Source: Streptomyces montanisoli (GTDB taxonomy: Bacteria; Actinomycetota; Actinomycetes; Streptomycetales; Streptomycetaceae). Taken from it: a stretch of 49,710 nt of DNA. Of this stretch, positions 17,152 to 25,527 are shown piece after piece. How positions within the stretch are numbered: position 1 is the stretch's first letter; the number at the start of each line of letters is the position of its first letter. Under the pieces are notes generated by a model that saw nothing but the letters and a program-made list of their open reading frames with translations, had not been told where the DNA came from and did no database searches. The translations under genes and the position numbers were made by a program. Location: contig NZ_JAGIQL010000039.1 of the NCBI RefSeq assembly GCF_017813245.1, positions 1 through 49,710 on the forward strand. The letters run 5' to 3'.

Positions 17152-18518
17152 GCGAGGTCCTCGTACGGGTCGTGCACCAGTTCTTCCACGGCGCTCAGGA
17201 ACTCCCGGTAGGCGGCGCGGACGAAGGGGAGTTTCGTCCAGTCGGGGCTGCGTCGCGGATCGAGCCCCACCAGGTCGTTCCCGAACAGGATGGGGACGGG
17301 CGCGTACGGCTTGTCGTCGACGTCGCCCTCGGCGGGGAGGTACGGCTCGGGTGTGTCGTCGTCGGGAAGGTCGTACAGGGTGGCCACGAACGTGTCGTAG
17401 GCGTGCCGCCGCAGCGTGTTCAGACGCTTTATGTCTCCGGCGGAGTGGAACATCGCCGCCACGATGCTCAGCCGGTCCCTTATGGCGCGGGCCTGGTCGG
17501 GCCGCTGCTTCCACTGCTGGAAGAGCATGCTGTATCCCTGCCAGGTGGACGGGTTGTCGACCGCGAAGAGCAGCGCCCGGTCACTGAGCCGGGTCAGCGC
17601 GACGGCCGCGATGTCGTGGATGCCGGCCCTGCTGTCGAGGAGTACGACGTCGGGCCGGCGGCCGTTGCGGGTCTCCGTCTGCGCCTCGCACGCGGCGATC
17701 GCGTCCTCCAGCCGCTGGGCGAAGGGCCGGGGCGTCTCGCCCGGCCGCTCGGGAGGGAGATCGCTGTAGATGCGGTTGAGCTTGGCGAGGTAGTCGTACT
17801 CCTCACCCTCGCGCGGGGTGCCCGACGCCGGAGCCAGCCAGATCTCGCCGTTGCCCTCCTTGGGGGAGAGGGAGGACTTGGCCAGGAGTTCGAGTCCGTC
17901 CGCGTTGCCGACGGCCGACTCCACCAGGTGGTCCACGATGCCGTGCCGGGACGCCGCACCCGGGTCGGCGAGGAGCTGAGAGACGCCGGGGGATTCGAGG
18001 TCGAGGTCGACCACGAGCACGCACTTGCCCAGGTCGGCCAGGTGCCGGGCCAGAACGGCGGTCGCGGTGGAGCGGCCCACGCCGCCCTTGAAGCCGTACA
18101 GGGCGATGCGCGGCCACGAGCGGGGGGAGGCAGAGGCCCGGCCGGTGCCGGGGGCGGACCAGTCGGCACCGACGACGGTGCGTTCCAGCACGCTGACCCG
18201 GCCGTGGCCGTTCTCTTCGCGCTGCTTGCGGAGGACGAGTTCGGGGGCGGCGAAGAACATGTCCGCGGAGAACATCGACGCGCCCGTCTGCACGGGGTCG
18301 TGCCCGGCGTAGGGGCCGAGGCGGTCGGCGAAGTCCCGCCGGAGCCTGGTGAGACGGCCGGAGTCCGGTGGGAGCTCGTCGTCCCGGTCGTCGATCAGCA
18401 GGGTGGAGCGGCCGGACAGGTCCCGGACGAGAACGACGTCGCGACCGTCCTCGGCAGCGGTATCGGCGAGCGCGCACGCCTGCCGCCACGCCTCGTCGAA
18501 TCGGGCTGATTGCGTCAT
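17148..18518 (-). CDS. ParA/MinD-like ATPase with KGGVGR variant Walker motif
   Basis: A 456-residue protein. Residues 1-135 form an uncharacterised N-terminal domain. From about 136 there is a ParA/MinD-type ATPase fold with a deviant Walker A KGGVGRST (144-151) and VLVVDLDLESPGVSQLL, in which the usual KGGVGKT lysine is replaced by Arg. A later segment VVLLDSRAGIHDIA corresponds to switch II. The Arg variant is typical of a named group of AAA-like ATPases (KGGVGR-motif variant). An ATG start with a GAGGAAG site upstream lies 22 bp from the HEPN-like stop. Its stop overlaps the P-loop ATPase start. Because chromosome partition genes are not nearby and the block lies inside a BREX locus, a defence role is favoured over segregation (inference). 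Confidence 0.8.
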   Translation of the reverse strand: MTQSARFDEAWRQACALADTAAEDGRDVVLVRDLSGRSTLLIDDRDDELPPDSGRLTRLRRDFADRLGPYAGHDPVQTGASMFSADMFFAAPELVLRKQREENGHGRVSVLERTVVGADWSAPGTGRASASPRSWPRIALYGFKGGVGRSTATAVLARHLADLGKCVLVVDLDLESPGVSQLLADPGAASRHGIVDHLVESAVGNADGLELLAKSSLSPKEGNGEIWLAPASGTPREGEEYDYLAKLNRIYSDLPPERPGETPRPFAQRLEDAIAACEAQTETRNGRRPDVVLLDSRAGIHDIAAVALTRLSDRALLFAVDNPSTWQGYSMLFQQWKQRPDQARAIRDRLSIVAAMFHSAGDIKRLNTLRRHAYDTFVATLYDLPDDDTPEPYLPAEGDVDDKPYAPVPILFGNDLVGLDPRRSPDWTKLPFVRAAYREFLSAVEELVHDPYEDLA

Positions 18519-18540
18519 GGGGTCCGGTCGCTTCCTCGGT

Positions 18541-19011
18541 TCATCTCGCCGACTCGTAGGCGTTGATCAGGGCGAGGGCGGTCGCCAGATGGCGGGCGAG
18601 CCGCCCGGAGGGAAAGGTGTCACCGTCACGGTAGCGGTGGAAAACGTCCCATTCATCGGACGGGGTGCTGAACGGATTCACGTTCGGTATCTGCTGGAGG
18701 ATCAGATTTCCCCGGTGTCCTGAGGCGATGAGCCGGAGCTGGTCCCAGACTTTGGGCATGTGCTCATACCGCACCCGTTTGTCGTTCGGGGACTGCTGGC
18801 TGTACGGCTTGCCGTCCGGAGTGTCCTGCTTCGCGCCGAAGAAGTCCATCAGCATCGCCTTGACGACGCACTCCGCCGCCAGGCCGGCCAGGTGGTCGGA
18901 AGGGCCGGGGAGTGCGTCGTCCTGGGACAGCCGTAACGCGGCCTTGTAGTGGTCGTGCCCCGCCTTGAGAAACGTGTGCGGGGGAGGCGTCGGGGTGGTC
19001 GGGGCCGTCAC
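18541..19011 (-). CDS. HEPN-like small protein, first gene of the accessory block
   Basis: About 156 residues if started at the GTG at 19011; a GTG at 19020 is also possible, and neither has a strong ribosome site. The helix HLAGLAAECVVKAMLMDFFG (about 40-59) is typical of HEPN domains, where an A/G-x-x-E-x-x-x-K helix packs the fold. An R-x4-H motif (Arg79, His84), the ribonuclease signature of HEPN toxins, is present within DKRVRYEH. HEPN proteins are frequent RNA-cutting effectors of anti-phage and toxin-antitoxin systems. Here it leads an operon with two ATPases, which may gate its activity (inference). It is divergent from pglX, with about 157 bp between the starts. Some HEPN proteins are catalytically silent, so nuclease activity is not certain. 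Confidence 0.62.
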   Translation of the reverse strand: MTAPTTPTPPPHTFLKAGHDHYKAALRLSQDDALPGPSDHLAGLAAECVVKAMLMDFFGAKQDTPDGKPYSQQSPNDKRVRYEHMPKVWDQLRLIASGHRGNLILQQIPNVNPFSTPSDEWDVFHRYRDGDTFPSGRLARHLATALALINAYESAR

Positions 19012-19168
19012 GACGATCACTTTAGTGGGGGCATGGGAGAGCGCGGGGGCTTTTGCGTAGGTGGGAGGCCCGTCCGGCTGTCCGGACTGGCAGGATTGGG
19101 GGCCTGGCCGCCGGATTCGCGGGGCGGGCGAGGGACGCGGTGCGCAGCGGTGAGAAGGAAGCGGGAAA

Positions 19169-22100
19169 GTGACTGTGGAGACGGCGGATACGCCAGGTCT
19201 GGACAAGGAAGCCCTGGTCAAGGACCTGAAGCGGCAGGTACTCGACCTGGAGGACGACCTGCGCGACCGCAGCGAGACGGTCGACGAGTTCCGTGAACGG
19301 CTGGAGGAGGAGTACCGGCAGGCCAAGGAGGCCAAGCGGATCGCGGCCCCGTTTGCCGCCTGGCGCGACGAGCGGGTCACCCAGGCTGCCGCCGCGTGGG
19401 TGCTCGCCTGCGTCTTCGTCCGGTTCTGCGAGGACAACGGGCTCATCGGCGAACCCTTCATCGCCGGACCCGGTGAGCGGCTGTCCGAGGCGGAGGCCCG
19501 GCACGACCTGTTCTTCCGCGAGCACCCGCACCTCAACGACCGCGACTGGCTGATCGCCTCCTTCGAGCACCTCGCCGGCACGAACCCCACCGCCGCCGGC
19601 CTCTTCGACGAGAACCACAACCCGCTGTGGAGCCTCACCCCGAGCTACGACGCGGCGACGAAGCTGCTCACCTTCTGGCGGCGGTGGGGAGCGGCGGGCG
19701 TGATCCGCTACGACTTCACCGACGCGGAGTGGAACACGCGGTTCCTCGGCGACCTCTACCAGGAGCTGAGCGAGCACGCCCGCAAGACGTACGCGCTGCT
19801 CCAGACCCCGACGTTCGTCGAGGAGTTCATCCTCGACCTGACGCTGGAGCCGGCCGTCGAGGAGTTCGGCCTCAACGCGCCGCGGGAGGACCCGCTGGAC
19901 CCGACGGGGGAGCCGCTGCGCGGGCTGCGGACCATCGACCCGGCGTGCGGCTCGGGGCACTTCCTCCTCGGCATCTTCCACCGCCTCTTCGACAAGTGGC
20001 GCGTCGCCGAACCGGGCACGGACGACTGGACCCTGATCCGGCGCTCGCTGGAATCCGTCCACGGCTGCGACAAGAACCCCTTCGCGGCGAGCATCGCGCG
20101 CTTCCGGCTGCTGGTGGCGGCGATGAAGGTCGCGGGCGCGAGCCGTTTGGACCGGGCGCCGTCGTTTCCGATCAACGTGGCGGTGGGCGACTCGCTGCTG
20201 CACGGACGGGGCGCGGCCGGCATCCAGACCGACCTTGACACGCTGTTCGCGGAGTTCGTCGTGGGACGCGAGGACGGGGAGGCGTACGCGTACGCGACGG
20301 AGGACGTCTGGGAGTACGCGAAGCGTGCGGACCTGCTGGGACGCGGTTCGTACCACGTGGTGGTGGGGAACCCGCCGTACATCACGGTGAAGGACAAGCA
20401 GGAGAACGAGAACTACCGGGCGGCGTACAAGGACGTGTGCGCGGGGACGTACGCCTTGTCGGTGCCGTTCGCGCGGCGGCTGTTCGACCTGGCGGTCAGG
20501 GGGCCGGGCGGGCGGCTCGGCGGGGGCGGCTTCGTCGGGCAGATCACGGCGAACTCCTTCATGAAGCGCGAGTTCGGCAAGAAGCTCATCGAGGTCTTCT
20601 TCCGGAACAGCGCCGAACTGTCGCATGTGATCGACACGTCGGGCGCGTACATCCCGGGGCACGGGACGCCGACGGTGATCCTGGTGGGACGCAACCGCGT
20701 TCCGAATCCTCGGCGGACGCTTCGAGCGGTGCTGGGGGTACGGGGGGAGCCGACGCAGCCGGTCAACGCGGCCGAGGGTGCCGTGTGGCGGGCGATCGTG
20801 GACCAGGTGGGCCGACCAGGGAGCGAGTCGGACTGGGTGTCGGTGGAGAACGCGGTGGCCGCGAGTTTTGTGACGCACCCTTGGTCGGTGAGTGGGGGCG
20901 GGGCTGCAGAACTCCTCGCCATGTTGGACGCGTCTCCGGGAAGGCTCTCGGCGAGAATTTTGGAGACTGGGCGCACGACGCACACCGGGTTGGACGATGC
21001 CTATTATCTGCCGAAGGCGTCAGCCCGGACGAGAGGGATTTCCAGCGGTTGCGTACCCGTGGTTCTGGGTGACGGACTGCGGGACTTTAGACTGTCGGCG
21101 CCGATGCAAACGTACTTTCCGTATTCGAAATCAGGTGAACCGCGTGGTCTGACACGAGCAGAGGAAGTCTTCCTTTGGCCTGATCGGACGGCCCTCAGAA
21201 GGCGCGTCGATTTCGGTCAGACGCCCGAAGAACGTGGTCTTCGGTGGTTTGACCACAGTATGTTCTTTCCGCGTCGATTCAGGTCGCCGCTATCGATCGC
21301 GTTTGCGTTTGTGTCGACGCATAACCACTTCGTGCTGGACCGGGGTGGGAAGGTGTTCAACAGGTCTGCGCCAGTCATCAAGCTCCCAGAGGGGGCGGAT
21401 GAGGACGCGCACCTGGAGTTGTTGGGGGTGCTCAACTCGTCGACGGCTTGCTTCTGGTTGAAGCAGGTCAGCCAGGACAAGGGTAACCGAGGCGGGGAAC
21501 GTTCCACCGGCCGGTATGCGTGGGAGAGCTTTTACGAATTCACCGGAACGAAGCTGCTGGAATTTCCGCTTCCCCGTGAACTGCCGCTTGGGTTGGGTCG
21601 TCAGCTGGACGTTTTGGCTCGCGCGCTGGCGGAGCAGGAACCATCTGCGGTTTGCTCGAACACCATCCCCGACCGGCCGCTTCTCTCGGAAGTCAAGATC
21701 GAGCATGATCGTATCTGGCGGCAGATGATTGCACTTCAAGAGGAACTGGACTGGCAGGTATACGGTTTGTATGGGCTGCTCGGCGGAGCCGAGTTGGCGC
21801 GTACAACCGCGAGTGCAGCGCTTTCCGAGGTCCCTGAAGTCAGTCTTGGCGAGAGGGCGTTCGAGCTGGCGATCGCTCCACGAGTAGCCACCGACGAGGC
21901 TGTGAAACAGTGGTTCCTCCGTCACGGGTCCACCCCCGTCACTGAGCTTCCCGCCCACTGGCCTGAGTGGTACCGAAAGATCGTCCAGGCGCGGATCGAC
22001 ATCATCACCTCCCGGCCCAAGGACATCGGACTGATCGAGCGGCCCGAGTGCAAGCGGCGTTGGTCCGCCGAGCCCTGGGAGAAGAAGGAGCGCGCCGCGC

Positions 22101-22921
22101 TGCGGACCTGGTTGCTCGACCGGTGTGAGAGCGACGAGTTGTGGTACGAGCTGCGGGACGGGATGAAGCAGCCGCGCTCCATGACCGTCAACTACCTTGC
22201 GGACCGCTTGAGTTCGGATCAGCATTTCGTGTCCGTCGCAGCGCTCTACGCCTCCGACCATCTCGGTAAGCCGGATCTTCCGCTGGCCCAGGTGCTGACC
22301 GAGGTGGTCGCCGATGAGCACGTGCCCTATCTCGCGGCTCTGCGGTACAAGGACTCCGGGCTGCGCACCCGCGCGCAGTGGGAGGAGGTCTGGGCGGAGC
22401 AGCGGAAAGAGGACAAGGACGGTGTGCGCCGCGAAATCGATCCCCCCAGCAAGTACAAGACGTCGGACTTCCTGCGGACCTCGTACTGGACGAACCGTGG
22501 CAAGCTCGATGTGCCCAAGGAGCGGTTCATCTCGTATCCCGGTGCGAGCCCGGACGGCGACTCGACGCTGATGCTCGGCTGGGCCGGATGGGACCACAAG
22601 GACCGGGCACAGGTCCTGTCCCAGTTGGTCGACGCGCGGACCAAGGGGGACGGCTGGGGCACCGAGCGGATCGTTCCGCTGCTCGCGGGGTTTCGGGAGG
22701 TCATGCCCTGGGTGCGGCAGTGGCATGGCGAGCCGGACGAGGAGTGGGACGGCGACGTGCCGGCCAAAGCGCTGGAGGCCGACTTCGAGGCGCTGATGCG
22801 CAGGCACGCCGTCGGTGACGCGCAGCTGACTGCGTGGCGGCCGGTGAAGAAGACACGCGGCCGGAAGGCAGCCGAGCCGAAGAAGATGGCCGTGGAGCCG
22901 GTCGAGCCGGACGAGGAGTAG
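19169..22921 (+). CDS. pglX: BREX type 2 adenine-specific DNA methyltransferase PglX
   Basis: A 1250-residue N6-adenine methyltransferase of the type 2 BREX (phage growth limitation) family. The SAM-binding motif I is DPACGSGHF (about 256-264) and the catalytic motif IV is NPPY (about 401-404). A coiled-coil-like N-terminus (about 10-50) and a long C-terminal part, including putative target-recognition sequence, complete the family layout. PglX marks the host genome at non-palindromic sites and supplies the specificity of the system. A GTG start with a GAAGGAAG site upstream is used. Roughly 20890-21920 (residues about 575-917) uses many A/T-ending codons and AGA/CGA/TAT/TTT, unlike the flanks. 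This suggests an exchanged recognition module. The longest G run inside the gene is six, so no long slippage tract is present. Confidence 0.95.
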   Translation: MTVETADTPGLDKEALVKDLKRQVLDLEDDLRDRSETVDEFRERLEEEYRQAKEAKRIAAPFAAWRDERVTQAAAAWVLACVFVRFCEDNGLIGEPFIAGPGERLSEAEARHDLFFREHPHLNDRDWLIASFEHLAGTNPTAAGLFDENHNPLWSLTPSYDAATKLLTFWRRWGAAGVIRYDFTDAEWNTRFLGDLYQELSEHARKTYALLQTPTFVEEFILDLTLEPAVEEFGLNAPREDPLDPTGEPLRGLRTIDPACGSGHFLLGIFHRLFDKWRVAEPGTDDWTLIRRSLESVHGCDKNPFAASIARFRLLVAAMKVAGASRLDRAPSFPINVAVGDSLLHGRGAAGIQTDLDTLFAEFVVGREDGEAYAYATEDVWEYAKRADLLGRGSYHVVVGNPPYITVKDKQENENYRAAYKDVCAGTYALSVPFARRLFDLAVRGPGGRLGGGGFVGQITANSFMKREFGKKLIEVFFRNSAELSHVIDTSGAYIPGHGTPTVILVGRNRVPNPRRTLRAVLGVRGEPTQPVNAAEGAVWRAIVDQVGRPGSESDWVSVENAVAASFVTHPWSVSGGGAAELLAMLDASPGRLSARILETGRTTHTGLDDAYYLPKASARTRGISSGCVPVVLGDGLRDFRLSAPMQTYFPYSKSGEPRGLTRAEEVFLWPDRTALRRRVDFGQTPEERGLRWFDHSMFFPRRFRSPLSIAFAFVSTHNHFVLDRGGKVFNRSAPVIKLPEGADEDAHLELLGVLNSSTACFWLKQVSQDKGNRGGERSTGRYAWESFYEFTGTKLLEFPLPRELPLGLGRQLDVLARALAEQEPSAVCSNTIPDRPLLSEVKIEHDRIWRQMIALQEELDWQVYGLYGLLGGAELARTTASAALSEVPEVSLGERAFELAIAPRVATDEAVKQWFLRHGSTPVTELPAHWPEWYRKIVQARIDIITSRPKDIGLIERPECKRRWSAEPWEKKERAALRTWLLDRCESDELWYELRDGMKQPRSMTVNYLADRLSSDQHFVSVAALYASDHLGKPDLPLAQVLTEVVADEHVPYLAALRYKDSGLRTRAQWEEVWAEQRKEDKDGVRREIDPPSKYKTSDFLRTSYWTNRGKLDVPKERFISYPGASPDGDSTLMLGWAGWDHKDRAQVLSQLVDARTKGDGWGTERIVPLLAGFREVMPWVRQWHGEPDEEWDGDVPAKALEADFEALMRRHAVGDAQLTAWRPVKKTRGRKAAEPKKMAVEPVEPDEE

Positions 22922-22932
22922 GGGAGCCGGTG

Positions 22933-22963
22933 TCTGTGAGACGGCGGGTCGCCGCCTCACAGA
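22933..22963. terminator. Bidirectional terminator after pglX
   Basis: A strong hairpin: TCTGTGAG pairs with CTCACAGA, and after one mismatch CGGCG pairs with CGCCG around a GGT loop. It lies between the stops of the convergent pglX and DUF397 genes. Confidence 0.8.
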
Positions 22964-22982
22964 TCGGGCGGCTTCTAGCGGT

Positions 22983-23171
22983 TCAGGAACCGGACGCGTA
23001 CGCGGTGAAGGTCGACCAGGCGTCGGGCGTCACGGCGAACGGCCGGAGGCCGGTGTCCTTAGAGTCGCGGACGTGGACCGCGTCCGGGCGGACAGCGACC
23101 TCGATGCAGTTGTCGCCCTCACCCCCGCTGTAGCTGCTCTTGAACCAGCTCAGGTCATCAGTCGTGCTCAT
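22983..23171 (-). CDS. DUF397 domain protein
   Basis: A 62-residue protein with the DUF397 hallmarks: WFKSSYSGGEGDNCIEVA, then VHVRDSKD and a C-terminal FAVTPDAWSTF. Such proteins are very common in Streptomyces, nearly always next to an XRE regulator with a DUF5753-type C-terminus, and several pairs act in development or antibiotic control. Its ATG overlaps the stop of the XRE gene (ATGA at 23168-23171), so the two are co-translated. It is likely a small antagonist or partner of the regulator; this is family knowledge, not visible in the sequence. Confidence 0.9.
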   Translation of the reverse strand: MSTTDDLSWFKSSYSGGEGDNCIEVAVRPDAVHVRDSKDTGLRPFAVTPDAWSTFTAYASGS

Positions 23172-24016
23172 AGCGCTCCTCTCATCTGTTCCAGCAGGCT
23201 CACCGTAGCCCGGCAGTCCAGTGCCTGGGAACGCAGCTTGCCATAGCGCTGAAGGAGCACACTCACGTCGCTCGATGTTGTGATCAGGGCACTCGATCGG
23301 TGGCCCTCGGTGTATCCGAACCACTTGTTGTCCGGGCTCTCGGCGAGGTACATCTCTCCCTCGAACCCGGCGTGGTCTTCTTGCCGAAGCGGCATGATCT
23401 GGATCTCGACGTTGGTGCGACGACCAATGGCGAGCAAGTGGTCGATCAGCTCACGCGTCACCGGGGGGCCTCCCAGCTGGCGTTCCAGAAGCGACTGTTC
23501 GATGACGAAGCTGAACGCAGTGTTCGGGTGCTCGACCAACAGTGTCTGCCGTTCCAGCCGTGCGGACGTCTGCCGTTCGACTTGCGTGTCCGTGAGTGGT
23601 GGGAGGTTCCGCTCGAACACGGCCCGGATGTACCCCTCCGGCTGCAACAGCCCCGGAATCCCCCGGCACTCGTACGCGTACAGCGTGATCGCTTCCTCCT
23701 CGATCCCCGCCCACTGCAGGAACCACGAGGCCAGCCCCGCCTTCCTCCGCAAGCTCTTCGCCGCCGCCGCGAGCACCTTGCCCGCGACGGGCCCCAGCAC
23801 GTCCCCTGCCCTCCCCGGAAGGGTCTCCGGCGGGAAGCGCTTGCCCTGCTCGATCTTCGCGACGTACGCCGCCGAGTACCGCACGCGGGGCGCGAACTCC
23901 TCCTGGGTGAGCCCTGCCGCCTCCCGCAGCGCCTTCAGGACCGCTCCGAACGTCTTGAGGCTGTCGGACGGTTCAGGCTCGCAGCCCGCTGTCGTGCCGC
24001 TGGTGTGGTCTGCCAT
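23168..24016 (-). CDS. XRE family helix-turn-helix regulator (DUF5753 type)
   Basis: A 282-residue regulator. The HTH is at about 25-80 (FGAVLKALREAAGLTQEEFA, then YSAAYVAKIEQGKRFP). The C-terminal two thirds matches the DUF5753-like ligand or partner domain (YECRGIPGLLQPEGYIRAVF, RQTLL, FVIEQSLLERQLGG, IQIMPL). The open frame runs much further upstream, but the ATG at 24014-24016 gives the standard N-terminus. It pairs with DUF397. Upstream lies an inverted repeat at 24092-24115 with a third half-site, a good candidate for its own operator. It could control the pair alone or also the qatC-like gene, whose 3' end lies just upstream. Confidence 0.9.
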   Translation of the reverse strand: MADHTSGTTAGCEPEPSDSLKTFGAVLKALREAAGLTQEEFAPRVRYSAAYVAKIEQGKRFPPETLPGRAGDVLGPVAGKVLAAAAKSLRRKAGLASWFLQWAGIEEEAITLYAYECRGIPGLLQPEGYIRAVFERNLPPLTDTQVERQTSARLERQTLLVEHPNTAFSFVIEQSLLERQLGGPPVTRELIDHLLAIGRRTNVEIQIMPLRQEDHAGFEGEMYLAESPDNKWFGYTEGHRSSALITTSSDVSVLLQRYGKLRSQALDCRATVSLLEQMRGAL

Positions 24017-24053
24017 CGCCGCCCCGCCTCCCGCGCTTCGATCAACCTGCCCA

Positions 24054-24082
24054 TGGTTACGGAGGGCGACCAAATCTGTCCA
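24054..24082 (-). promoter_or_regulatory. Candidate promoter of the XRE/DUF397 pair
   Basis: On the minus strand TGGACA (24082-24077) is followed after 17 bp by TAACCA (24059-24054). The -35 is five of six to consensus; the -10 lacks the final T. It lies between the regulator start and the inverted repeat at 24092-24115, so a repressor or activator bound there would sit just upstream of the -35. Confidence 0.4.
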
Positions 24083-24091
24083 CAGCGTGAA

Positions 24092-24123
24092 CCCATACAG
24101 TTGGATCTGTATGGGCGCTGTAT
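24092..24123. promoter_or_regulatory. Inverted-repeat operator candidate, three half-sites
   Basis: CCCATACAG (24092-24100) and CTGTATGGG (24107-24115) form a perfect 9-bp inverted repeat with a 6-nt spacer. A third half-site CTGTAT follows at 24118-24123, eleven bases on from the previous one, i.e. on the same helix face. It lies just upstream of the putative promoter of the XRE gene. A role as a terminator for the qatC-like gene is the alternative, but the AT content and the repeated half-site favour protein binding. Confidence 0.6.
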
Positions 24124-24180
24124 CCGTCGGCTGGACGCAAGAGCCCGATGCGGACGCGGACGCTTCCCGCCCGGCGTGGC

Positions 24181-25527
24181 TCAGGCGGACCGCCGCAACG
24201 CGGGTGCTCGTGCCACCAGCGCCCGCAGCTCCTCCCGCCCCCTCTCCACGACCGCCAGCAGTTCCGCGGGGCGGGCGTCCGGCGGCAACGGGGTGTCGGC
24301 CACCAGGTCGAGCACCGTGCACGGGGTGGCCAGCCAGTGCTGCAGGGCCCGCCAGTGCTTGGTGCGTTCCTTGTTCAGGGACGGGTCCCATGGGTCGGCG
24401 GCGTACGGCGTGCCGTCCTCGCCGTAGGCGTGCAGCAGGCCGGAGCGGCGTACCAGACAGGGGAAGCAGAGACCGCAGTGCGGGATGTTCACCGGGCCGG
24501 GCTGATTGGTCGGAGGAGCACCGCAGCTCAGCGTGGCTTCCAGAACTGCTCGGGGCAGGCCGGCGTCCTTGGATGCCTCGCACACCTCGCCCTTGGTGAG
24601 CGTGGCGAAGGGGTTCTCGACCCGGACCACCCGCTCCGGCGGGCCCGCGATCTCCTCGATGATCCGGTTGAGATGGTGCAGCGTCCACGGGTGTACCGAG
24701 CGGGTGGAGCAGGCGCCGGAACGGGCGGCGGACAGCGGCGGATTGAGCGCGAGCTGGCCGTTCTCGGGGACATGGACGACGGGGACGCGCTCGGCCGCGG
24801 CGGCGTGCACGGCCGTGGTGGCGTACAGCAAGCCGCGCGAACGTGTGGTGCGTTCGAGAGCGGAGGTGCTGCCCTCCGGGCTGTGCACCATCTGGCTGTG
24901 ATTGAGGTGCCGCAGGGGACGAGGGGTGTGCGGAGGAGGCTCCAGCCTCCTCCGTCGGTCCACGGCCTGGAACACGGCCTCCTGAGGCGCCAAGAGCTTT
25001 TGTTGTTCGTCGAAGGTGATCAGGAGCAGGGCACGTGGGCTGTGCACGGTGGCGCGCTGGGCCGCCCAGCCCAGGGAGTCGAGGCCGCCGGAGAAGAGAG
25101 CGACCTCACTGGCGAGCTCCTCGGGCATCAGGGGCAGCGGGTCCTCGACCGGCCGCTCGTAGGCGTCGAAGGGGCGGAACTCGACCTCCCAGTGGTCTCC
25201 CGTCACCGTCGCGAGCAGTCTGCTGAGGTGCGGGAGCGCACGTCTCCACGTGTCCGGAGCGGTGACCGGGACGGAGAGGCGGATGTGGCGGGTCCACTGG
25301 TCGAACTCCGCCTCCCTGGACGTGCAGCGGTCGGCCGCGAAGACGGCGCGGGCGACCCGTTGGAGGTCGCGCGCCCACTCCGGTGCGGCCCCGAGGAGGG
25401 GACCGCGGTCGGGCGCGCGATCCGCGGACTCCCAGTACAGGGACTCGCTCAGCGGCTGCCACGGGGGCCCGGGCGCCGGGGCGTCCGGGTGGGGGAGCCA
25501 GAAGTGGAAGACCGGCGTCGCTGTCAT
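24181..25527 (-). CDS. qatC: QueC-like PP-loop enzyme, QatC family
   Basis: A 448-residue protein, much longer than housekeeping QueC. Residues 1-140 form an extra N-terminal domain. Then follow the PP-loop motif SGGLDS (146-151), which adenylates a carboxylate, and the QueC-type zinc site: Cys335, Cys351, Cys354 and Cys357 (CGLCFPC). In Qat anti-phage systems this QueC-like protein works with QatA, QatB and QatD. Related QueC-like enzymes of type IV CBASS have recently been reported to attach a deazaguanine to the N-terminus of a partner protein. The ATG at 25525-25527 overlaps the stop of the QatB-like gene. Other queuosine genes (queD, queE, queF) are absent here, so tRNA modification is unlikely. 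Confidence 0.82.
   Translation of the reverse strand: MTATPVFHFWLPHPDAPAPGPPWQPLSESLYWESADRAPDRGPLLGAAPEWARDLQRVARAVFAADRCTSREAEFDQWTRHIRLSVPVTAPDTWRRALPHLSRLLATVTGDHWEVEFRPFDAYERPVEDPLPLMPEELASEVALFSGGLDSLGWAAQRATVHSPRALLLITFDEQQKLLAPQEAVFQAVDRRRRLEPPPHTPRPLRHLNHSQMVHSPEGSTSALERTTRSRGLLYATTAVHAAAAERVPVVHVPENGQLALNPPLSAARSGACSTRSVHPWTLHHLNRIIEEIAGPPERVVRVENPFATLTKGEVCEASKDAGLPRAVLEATLSCGAPPTNQPGPVNIPHCGLCFPCLVRRSGLLHAYGEDGTPYAADPWDPSLNKERTKHWRALQHWLATPCTVLDLVADTPLPPDARPAELLAVVERGREELRALVARAPALRRSA

Noticed and set aside
17148..18518. A chromosome or plasmid partition ParA
   Set aside because: The Walker motif is the KGGVGR variant, there is no ParB gene or parS-like repeat nearby, and the neighbours are HEPN-like and P-loop ATPase genes.
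19169..22921. Poly-G phase variation of pglX as in S. coelicolor
   Set aside because: The longest G run seen in the gene is six bases (about 20742-20747), too short to argue for programmed slippage.
24181..25527. Housekeeping queuosine/preQ0 synthesis by the QueC-like gene
   Set aside because: The protein has a long extra N-terminus, overlaps a QatB-like partner, and no other preQ0 or queuosine genes are present.
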